From Gammaproteobacteria bacterium (GTDB lineage Bacteria > Pseudomonadota > Gammaproteobacteria > Steroidobacterales > Steroidobacteraceae): a stretch of DNA of 40,652 nucleotides. The stretch lies in NCBI GenBank assembly GCA_011391405.1, contig JAABQQ010000122.1:1-40652 (forward strand), written 5' to 3'. Position numbers and translations under genes: made by a program. The notes below the pieces were generated by a model that did no database searches, was not told where the DNA came from, and saw nothing but the letters and a program-made list of their open reading frames with translations. Positions 24,516-32,800 of the stretch are shown in pieces (within the stretch, counting starts at the first letter, position 1; the number at the start of each line of letters is the position of its first letter).

Positions 24516-25058
24516 TCAGCGGCGATCCGTGTCATCGTTCAGGACCAGTTCGCCGTTCTCGACCGGGATGCTGTTGCCCGGGTCATGGTCCATCCGTACC
24601 GAACCTTCGTGGTCACCAAGGCGGTAGCGCACCTGGTAACCGTCGGGCTTCTCGACTGAGTCATAGACCGTGCGGCAGCGTTGTTCGACCGTCTGGGTCG
24701 TATTGCCTTCCTGCATGTTTTTCTGGACCTTGCTGCCGGCGTAACCACCGGCTGCAGCACCTGCCACGGTCGCCACAGTCTGGCCATCGCCGTCACCGAT
24801 CTGGTTGCCAAGCAATCCGCCCGCCACTGCGCCGATGATGGAGCCCGTGACGCGCTTGGGATCCTTGACAGCTGCCTGATGCGTGACGACTTCGCTGGCA
24901 CAGACTTGCCGCGGTGTCTTGACGGTGCGTGACATCGGCTCGACGTTGAGCACCTTGGCAGACCTTCCCTGGTCCATAGTCTGGTAGCCGGCGTAGGCAC
25001 CGGCTGCCGTCACCGCCACGCCGCCAACGACGAGCCCGGTAAGCAATGATTTGTTCAT
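24516..25058 (-). CDS. Glycine-zipper 2TM-domain envelope protein
   Basis: ATG 25058 has GGAGAG upstream and gives 180 residues. An N-terminal hydrophobic stretch (LLTGLVVGGVAVTAAGAYAG) serves as a signal or anchor. A glycine zipper follows at about residues 73-108 (SIIGAVAGGLLGNQIG, then VAGAAAGGYAGSKV), as in the rickettsial 17-kDa antigen family and YcfJ-like proteins. The soluble C terminus includes YQVRYRLGDHEGSVRMD. Such proteins are attached to or inserted in the cell envelope and are linked to stress. It lies 40 bases upstream of the 48-residue membrane-protein gene on the same strand and may be co-transcribed with it. Confidence 0.88.
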   Translation of the reverse strand: MNKSLLTGLVVGGVAVTAAGAYAGYQTMDQGRSAKVLNVEPMSRTVKTPRQVCASEVVTHQAAVKDPKRVTGSIIGAVAGGLLGNQIGDGDGQTVATVAGAAAGGYAGSKVQKNMQEGNTTQTVEQRCRTVYDSVEKPDGYQVRYRLGDHEGSVRMDHDPGNSIPVENGELVLNDDTDRR

Positions 25059-25262
25059 CTGGTCTCTCCATTCGACGGCACCCGTCGCACGGAGAATTCC
25101 CGAAACGGCTTTGCGTGGTCGACACCCTGGAGGCTACGCCGACTGGCGAAACGGTCTGTTCGCTAGCGCACTGATCGTGCACGTTTGCGTGCGGCCCGCA
25201 ACGTGGGTCGTATGTGCGCAACCGTACCGACACCTGCACTGCCGCGGATCACGATCCCCGGT

Positions 25263-26636
25263 ATGCGCTTCATGCATCTAGCCGCGTCATTGCTGCTGCT
25301 GCCGCTCACGGCCTGCAGTGCGCTGCCCCAGGTCGCGCCGAACACAGCGCCCGCGACGACCCCGGCGCAAGTCGAAGGTCCCCGCGGGCCGCTCCCGGCT
25401 TCGCGCAGTCGCGAGATCCTCGCCGGACTCGAGCGCGGCGCCGACGACACGGGAATCTTCGATCGCCACCTCGCGGTCGAGCAAGCCGTGACCGGAGCGC
25501 CACTCGTCAGCGGCAATCGTGTCCGGCTGCTCGAGGACGGGCCAGATACGTACCGCGCCATGTTCGTGGCCATCGCGGCCGCGAGTGACCACATCAACAT
25601 GGAGACGTACATCCTCGAGGACGACGAGGTCGGCCGGCGCTTCGCGGACGCACTGATCGCCAAGCAGCGCGCAGGCGTGCAGGTGAACCTGATCTACGAC
25701 GGCGTGGGCACGCTCGGCACGCCGGAGGAGTTTTTCCAGCGCCTGCGCGACAGTGGCATCCGCACGCTGCAGTTCAATCCCGTCAACCCGGCGACCGCGA
25801 AAGCGGGCTGGGAGTTGAACCAGCGCGACCACCGCAAGCTCCTGATCGTCGACGGCCGAACCGTGTTTCTCGGTGGCATCAACATCAGCAGCGTGTACTC
25901 CGGGGGCTCGTCCCGTCGTGCATCGAAAGCACGCCCGGATGGCGAGCAACCCTGGCGCGATACCGACCTGCAGGTCGAAGGGCCGGTGGTGGCGGAGTTC
26001 CAGAAGCTCTTCCTGGCCACCTGGCTCGCGCAGAAGGGCGAGCCCCTGGCACCGCGGAACTTCTTTCCAACGCTGCGGGCGCAGGGCAAGGAGGTCGTGC
26101 GCGCGATCGGCAGCTCACCCGACGATGAATTCAGCCTGATCTACGTGACGCTCCTGTCCGCGATCGGCAGTGCCGAGACCGAGGTCTGGCTGACCAACGC
26201 CTATTTCATACCGGACCCGCAGCTGCTGGCCGCGCTGAAAGCAGCCGCCGCGCGTGGTGTCGACGTCAGGCTGGTCTTGCCCGGTCGCACGGACTCGGCC
26301 CTCGTGTTTCACGCCGGGCGGTCGTACTACGATCAGATGCTGCAGGATGGCGTGATCATCTTTGAGCGACGCGATGCGCTCATGCACTCGAAGACTGCCG
26401 TGATCGACGGTGTCTGGTCCACGGTGGGTTCCACCAACTTCGACTGGCGCAGCTTCCTGCACAACCAGGAGGTCAACGCGGTCGTGCTGGGCACCGAATT
26501 TGGCGACCGTATGCGTGCGGCTTTCGCTGACGACGTCACGCACTCGGAGCAGATCACCCTCGAGCACTGGCGGCAGCGCTCGTTCGACCTGTATCTCAAG
26601 GAATGGTTTTCCCGACTCTGGCAGTACTGGCTGTAG
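25263..26636 (+). CDS. Cardiolipin synthase-like phospholipase D protein with lipoprotein signal
   Basis: ATG 25263 gives 457 residues beginning with a lipoprotein signal (HLAASLLLLPLTAC, lipobox Cys at about 18). Two phospholipase D HKD motifs are present, HRKLLIVDG and HSKTAVIDG, each followed by the expected GGIN or GSTN segment. This is the layout of cardiolipin synthases, which join phosphatidylglycerol units. Classical bacterial enzymes have two N-terminal membrane helices, so a lipid-anchored form is unusual and places the active site in the periplasm. An alternative is a periplasmic phospholipase or transphosphatidylase. It precedes the ndvB leader on the same strand. Confidence 0.88.
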   Translation: MRFMHLAASLLLLPLTACSALPQVAPNTAPATTPAQVEGPRGPLPASRSREILAGLERGADDTGIFDRHLAVEQAVTGAPLVSGNRVRLLEDGPDTYRAMFVAIAAASDHINMETYILEDDEVGRRFADALIAKQRAGVQVNLIYDGVGTLGTPEEFFQRLRDSGIRTLQFNPVNPATAKAGWELNQRDHRKLLIVDGRTVFLGGINISSVYSGGSSRRASKARPDGEQPWRDTDLQVEGPVVAEFQKLFLATWLAQKGEPLAPRNFFPTLRAQGKEVVRAIGSSPDDEFSLIYVTLLSAIGSAETEVWLTNAYFIPDPQLLAALKAAAARGVDVRLVLPGRTDSALVFHAGRSYYDQMLQDGVIIFERRDALMHSKTAVIDGVWSTVGSTNFDWRSFLHNQEVNAVVLGTEFGDRMRAAFADDVTHSEQITLEHWRQRSFDLYLKEWFSRLWQYWL

Positions 26637-26654
26637 GTGCTGCGTGAAGCGTCT

Positions 26655-26698
26655 GTCAGCGTACGGCGATGTCCGTCGCCGGCCGTCGGTACGCTGAC
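26655..26698. terminator. Nested inverted repeat after the cardiolipin synthase gene
   Basis: GTCAGCGTAC (26655-26664) pairs with GTACGCTGAC (26689-26698), and a smaller hairpin GGCGA-N6-TCGCC lies inside the loop. No T run follows, so a terminator role is probable rather than certain; a protein site is also possible. Confidence 0.5.
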
Positions 26699-26749
26699 GC
26701 ACAGACTTAACGCCCCATGACTCCTACTGTCTGCTGTCACGCCGGACGA

Positions 26750-26772
26750 GAAAAGCCGGCCGCCGGCCGGCT
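26750..26772 (-). terminator. Hairpin with short T run on the minus strand
   Basis: AGCCGGC and GCCGGCT form a seven-base-pair stem (26754-26772) around five bases, followed on the minus strand by TTTTCTC. It resembles a weak terminator for minus-strand transcripts, yet no supported minus-strand gene reads into it. Confidence 0.3.
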
Positions 26773-26794
26773 GACCGCCGCATCGAGGAAGGGC

Positions 26795-26866
26795 ATGGGA
26801 CTGTTGACGACCGAGCACAGCAGGGCGGGGTATCCCGCCGCTTTCATCGCCCATGCGACGGGTTGA
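26795..26866 (+). CDS. Candidate 23-residue leader peptide coupled to ndvB
   Basis: ATG 26795 follows a strong GAGGAAGG site. The 23-codon frame begins MGLLTTEHSRAG and ends in a TGA that overlaps the ndvB ATG as TGATG. The ndvB start has no good ribosome site of its own, so ribosomes could restart there after reading this frame. The peptide shows no amino-acid bias typical of attenuators. Whether the product matters, or only its translation, cannot be told. Confidence 0.45.
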   Translation: MGLLTTEHSRAGYPAAFIAHATG

Positions 26867-29800
26867 TGCGGTCCCTCCTGAGTCACATCGTAGGCTCCGA
26901 CCGCGAATCCGCCTTTGAATTCGCGGAGGTAATCCGGGCTGAAATATTCAGCGCCGAGCGACTGGAGCAGCACGCCGCCAGCCTGGCGGCGGCCCAGACC
27001 GTCACGACGCGACCGGTCGCGGTCCGGCCACTGACCGCGCGACTGCGCAACAACCACAGGGCGCTCCTCGACGCCCATCGTGCCATCGCGAAGTCCATCG
27101 CCGCGGGCGGAGCCATCACGCCGGCGGCGGAATGGCTCGTCGACAACTATCACGTCGTCGAAGCGCAGATCCGTCAGGTCCGCGACGACCTGCCACCCGG
27201 TTACTACCGGCAACTGCCGAAGCTGGCCGACGGTCCGCTGGCCGGCTATCCGCGCGTGCTCGGGCTGGCGTGGGCCTTCGTCGCGCACACGGACAGTCGT
27301 TTCGACGCCAACCTGCTGCGCCAGTTCGTGGCTGCTTATCAACGCGTGCAGCCACTGACGATCGGCGAGCTGTGGGCGATCGCAATCACCTTGCGGATCG
27401 TGCTCATCGAGAACCTGCGGCGTGGGGCCGAGTTGATTGCGAGCCGGCGCGTCGTCCGTCAGCAGGCTGACCGCGTGGCGGACCGGCTCCTCGGCGTTGG
27501 CGGAAAGGAAGCGCAGCCGCTGTCGACGGTGCTGCACGAGCTGCAAAGCGCCCAGCTGTCGACGACCTTCGTCGTCCAGCTGCTGCAGCGGCTGCGCGAC
27601 CACGATCCAGAAGCGACTCCCGCATTGACGTGGCTCGAATCGCGTCTGGCGACTGCCGGCACGACGGCGGACGAAGTCGTCCGCGACGAACACCAGCGCC
27701 AGGGCGCATCGAGCGTGACCGTCCGCAACGTGATCACGAGCATGCGCTCCATCTCTGCAGTCGACTGGGCGGACCTGTTCGAAGCGATGAGTCTGGTCGA
27801 CGCGGTGCTGTGCGCAGATGCCGATTACGCGCAGTCGAACTTTGCGACCCGCAACCGCTGTCGTCACGCGATCGAGGAACTGGCGCGCGGTTCGCGGCAC
27901 ACCGAACTGGAGATCGCGGAGCACGCGATGCAGGTCGCCGGCGCGGGTCGCTCCCAGCGCGAGCAGTATTCGGGATATCACCTCATCTCAAAGGGACGCC
28001 GGGCATTCGAGGATCGACTCGACTATCGGCCGTCGCTGCGGGCGGGGCTCAACCGGCTCATCGCCCGCATGGGAATCCGCGGCTACATCGCGGGCGTCAT
28101 GTTGCTCGCTGTTGTCGCACTTGCATGGCCAGTGTCGGTACTGCTGAGCGGTGGCGTCGGGGTGCTGATACTCGCCGTGCTGGGAATGTCGGGTCTCGTT
28201 CTCACGCTGGACGCTGCGATGGCCATCGCCAACATCAGCATCACGAGCCGCTTCGGCGCCAGGCCCCTGCCGGAAATGGACCTCGCGGAGGGCATCTCCG
28301 CCGACCTGCGAACGCTCGTGGTCATGCCCGTCATCCTTACGACGCGCGAGGCGATCGCCGAGCACGTCGAACACCTGGAGATTCACCACCTGGCGAGCCT
28401 GGACGGTGACGTCAGCTTCGCACTGCTCTCGGACTGGGCCGATGCTGCGTGCGAAGGGGTCGCAGGGGACGAGGTGCTGCTCGAGCGTGCGGTCGAGGAC
28501 ATCCGCTGCCTGAACCTCAAGTACGGTCCCGGCGCGGCGGGCGATCGCTTCCTGCTGCTGCATCGGCGACGGTTGTGGAACGAGGCGCAGGGAGTCTGGA
28601 TGGGTTGGGAGCGCAAGCGCGGCAAGCTGCACGAGCTGAATCGCCTGCTGCGCGGCGCCATCGACACGAGCTTCCTGGCCGTCGACGGCAGGCCACCCAC
28701 CGTTCCAGCCGGCGTGCGCTACGTGGTCACGCTCGATGCCGACACACGGTTGCCGCGAGACACCGTGCGCCGGCTGGTCGGCAAGATGTGGCATCCCCTG
28801 AATGCGCCGCGCCTTGACGAGCAAAGCGGGCGAGTCGTCGAGGGTTACGCGATCCTGCAGCCACGAATCGCGTCGTCGCTGCCGCTCGGGTACGACGGCT
28901 CGCGCTACCAGCGCCTCGTTTCCGGCGCCGGCGGCATCGACCCGTATGCGTCCGCCGTGTCCGACGTATACCAGGACCTGTGCGGCGAGGGATCGTACGT
29001 CGGCAAGGGCATCTACGATGTCGACGCGTTCGAGGCGGCACTGGCGGGCCGTGTGCCGGAGAACGCGTTGCTGAGCCACGACCTGTTCGAGGGAATCTTC
29101 GCCCGGGCTGGACTCGCGTCGGATATCGAACTCGTGGACGAGTATCCCGCTCGGTACGCAGCGGCGACGGCTCGTTCCCACCGCTGGGTGCGCGGGGACT
29201 GGCAGTTGCTGTCATGGGTCTTCGGTTGCGGCCCGGCCGGCGTCGCTCGGCGTCGCCGTTCCATCACCATGCTCGGTCGATGGAAGATGTTCGACAACTT
29301 GCGCCGATCCCTCATGGCGCCGGCAAGCATGATCGCGCTCGTGGTCGCGTGGACGCTGCCACTGCCGTACGCCGCGCTCTGGACGGCATTCGTCGTCGCA
29401 ATGCTCGCGATTCCGAACCTGCCTCCCTTGCTGGCCGGTCTCCTGCCGCGTCACACCGGCATCGCATTACGGAGCCACGTGCTGGCGGTCGCGGCCGATG
29501 TCCGGCTGGCTGCGGGCAGGACGGCGCTGACGCTCGCGTTACTGGCACACCAGGCATGGTTGATGTGCGATGCAATCGGACGGACGCTGTACCGGCTGTT
29601 CGTCAGCCGACGCAGTCTGCTCGAGTGGGTCACGGCGCAGGAGCAGAACAGCAAGCGACTGGACGTGGCCGGTCACTACCGCCTGATGGCCGGTGCACTC
29701 GCCATCAGCGTGGCGGTCCTCGGGCTCGCGGCGGCGGGACAGGTCAGCCTGCTGTTTGCGGTGCCGTTCACGCTGCTCTGGCTGTCGTCGCCCCTCATGG

Positions 29801-32800
29801 CGTGCTGGGTGAGCCAGCCATCGCGCGTCGCTGAATTGCAGCCCGTGTCCGACGTCGACGCTCATGCGCTGCGCCTGGTCGCTCGCCGCGCCTGGCACTA
29901 CTTCGACACGTTCGTGACGCCCGCGGACAACATGCTGCCGCCGGACAATTTCCAGGAAGAGCCGAGGCCGGTGCTGGCTCACCGCACTTCACCCACCAAC
30001 CTGGGCCTGTACCTGCTGTCGATCGTCTCGGCGCGCGATCTTGGCTGGGTCGGCACCGTCGACGCCGTCGAGCGGCTCGAGTCGACGCTCGCGACCATGA
30101 GCCGCCTCGAGCAATGCCACGGGCACTTCTTCAACTGGTACGACACGCAGGACCTGCGGCCACTCGAGCCGCGCTACGTCTCGTCCGTGGACAGCGGCAA
30201 CCTGGCCGCGCACCTGCTCACGCTGGCCAATGCCTGCGATGAAATGAGAGCCGGGACCGCGGACGCTGCGCAGATCCTCGCCGGGATTGGCGACGGGCTG
30301 GCGCTGGCCCGCGAGGGGGGCGACGAAGGCAGCGCGGAGACGTCCGTGTGGGTCGATGCCACGCTCCGCACGATCGAGAGTCACCTGCGCGACCTCGCGC
30401 CTGCGCCGACGGCGGGTGCCGATGCATTGTCGCGGCGCCTCGACGCGCTCGCGGCGACATCGCGCCGCATGGCCGCTGCGATGGGCTTCGGCTTTCTCTT
30501 CGACCACGAGCGCAAGCTGCTCTCGATTGGCTACCGCGTGCTCGAGGGCAGCCTCGACTCGAACTGCTACGACTTGCTCGCGTCCGAGGCGCGACTGGCG
30601 AGTTTCGTCGCGATCGCCAACGGCGACGTTCCCGCGCGGCACTGGTTCCGTCTCGGGCGTGCCGTGGTCCGCGTCGGTCATGGCGCAGCGCTCGTCTCCT
30701 GGTCTGGCTCGATGTTCGAATACCTGATGCCGTCGCTCGTCATGCGCGCCCCCGCCGGCAGCCTGCTCGAGCAGACCAGTCACCTCGTGGTCGATCGTCA
30801 GCAGGCGTACGGCAGGAAACTCGGCGTGCCCTGGGGAATCTCGGAGTCGGCCTACAACGCGCGTGACCTCGAGCGCACCTACCAGTACTCGAGTTTCGGC
30901 GTGCCTGGGCTCGGCCTGAAACGCGGGCTCAGCGAGAACACCGTCGTCGCTCCCTACGCGACCGCGTTGGCCGCGATGGTCAGGCCGCACGCGGCCGTCC
31001 GCAACTTCGCGAGGCTGGAGCAAATCGATGCGCGGGGCCTGTATGGCTTCTACGAGGCGCTGGACTACACCGAGCGACGCCTGCAAGCCGGTGAGCTGTT
31101 TGCCATCGTGCGTGCCTACATGGCGCACCACCAGGGCATGACGATCGTGGCGCTCGCCAACACGTTGCTCGACGGCGTGATGCGCAAGCGCTTCCACGCG
31201 GAGCCGCGCATCAAGGCAACCGAGTTGCTGCTGCAGGAACGGACGCCGCGTGAGGTGTCGGTCCCCGTCGCAAACATCCCGGAGAGCGGTACCTCGGAGT
31301 GGTCCGACGAAGTCATGCCGATGCTGCCTCGTACGATCGACACGCCGCACCACCTGACGCCGCGCACGCGGGTGCTGTCGAACGGCCACTACGCCGTGAT
31401 GCTCACGGCCGCCGGGTCTGGCTACAGCCAGTGGCACGACCTGGCGGTCACGCGCTGGGCGGCCGACGTCACCTGCGACGCCTCGGGGTCGTACCTCTTC
31501 CTGCGCGACGTCCGCGACGGCACGGTCTGGTCCGCTGGATATCAACCAACGGGAGTCGAACCGGACGCCTACGAAGTGACGTTCAGCGAGCACCGGGCCG
31601 AGTTTGTCCGCCGCGACGGTGACCTGACGACGACACTGGACGTGGTCGTGTCGGCCGAGTGCGACGCCGAGGTGCGCCGCGTCAGTCTCTCGAACATGAG
31701 CGATCGCGTCCGGACGATCGAAGTCACTTCCTATGCGGAAGTGGTGCTGGCCCCGCGCGCGGCCGACGAGGCGCATCCGGCGTTCTCCAGGCTTTTTGTG
31801 CAGACCGAACACCTGCCATCGATCGGCGCGCTGCTGGCGACACGCCGCCGTCGCTCACCGCAGGAGCCAGCCGTCTGGGCTGCGCATATCGCAGTCACCG
31901 AGGGCGAGACCCTCGGGTCCGGTCGCTTTGAAACGGATCGCGCGAGTTTCGTGGGCCGCGGCCGGCAAGTGCACGCGCCGGTGGCTCTTGCCGGTGATCC
32001 CCCCGCGACAGGCAAGGCAGGGACAGTGCTCGATCCGATTTTCAGTCTCACGCGCTGCGTGCGACTGGCACCGGGCGCTACGGCGCGCGTCGCGTTCTGG
32101 ACGCTGGTCGCACCGTCGCGCGAGGAGGTGCTGGATCTCGTCGACCAGCACCGGGACGTGCCGGCCTTCGACCGTGCCGTGACGCTTGCCTGGACGCAGG
32201 GCCAGGTGGAACTGCACCACCTGGGGATCGCACCGGACGAGGCAATGCTCTTCCAGCGCCTGGCCGGCCACCTGCTCTACAACGACCCGGCGCTGCGACC
32301 GTCGTCCGACGTGCTTCGGCGCCGCAACGGCGGCCAGCAGGCGCTCTGGGCCCATGGCATTTCGGGCGACCTGCCGATCGTGCTCATTCGGATCGACGAC
32401 ACGGACGACCTGGGCATCGTGCGGCAGTTGCTGCGCGCGTTCGAATACTGGCGCCTGAAACAGCTGAACGTCGATGTCGTGATCCTGAACGAGCGGTCGT
32501 CGTCCTACGTGCAGGACCTGCAGTCGGCGCTGGAGTCACTGACACGTGCCGGCCTGTCACGGGCGAAGATCCACGGCGAGTCGGTGCGCGGCGGCGTATT
32601 TATCCTGCGCTCGGACATCATTCCGCGCGAAACGCGCCTGGCCCTGCTGGCCGCGGCGGGCGCCGTGCTGCTCAGCCGTCATGGCAGCCTCGCGGAGCAA
32701 CTCGATCGGCTGGAGCAGGAGCTGCCGGCCGCCCCGCCCCCGGCTGCCGTCGTGCGCTCACGCCGCGACTCGACGGATGCCTCGCCCGACGTGCCGACGC

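Noticed and set aside
26737-27981. Minus-strand frame opposite the start of ndvB
   Set aside because: The hairpin with a T run near its end made it look possible, but the protein has no motifs and the sense frame is strongly supported.
29989-31812. Long minus-strand open frame opposite the middle of ndvB
   Set aside because: Shadow of a conserved coding region.
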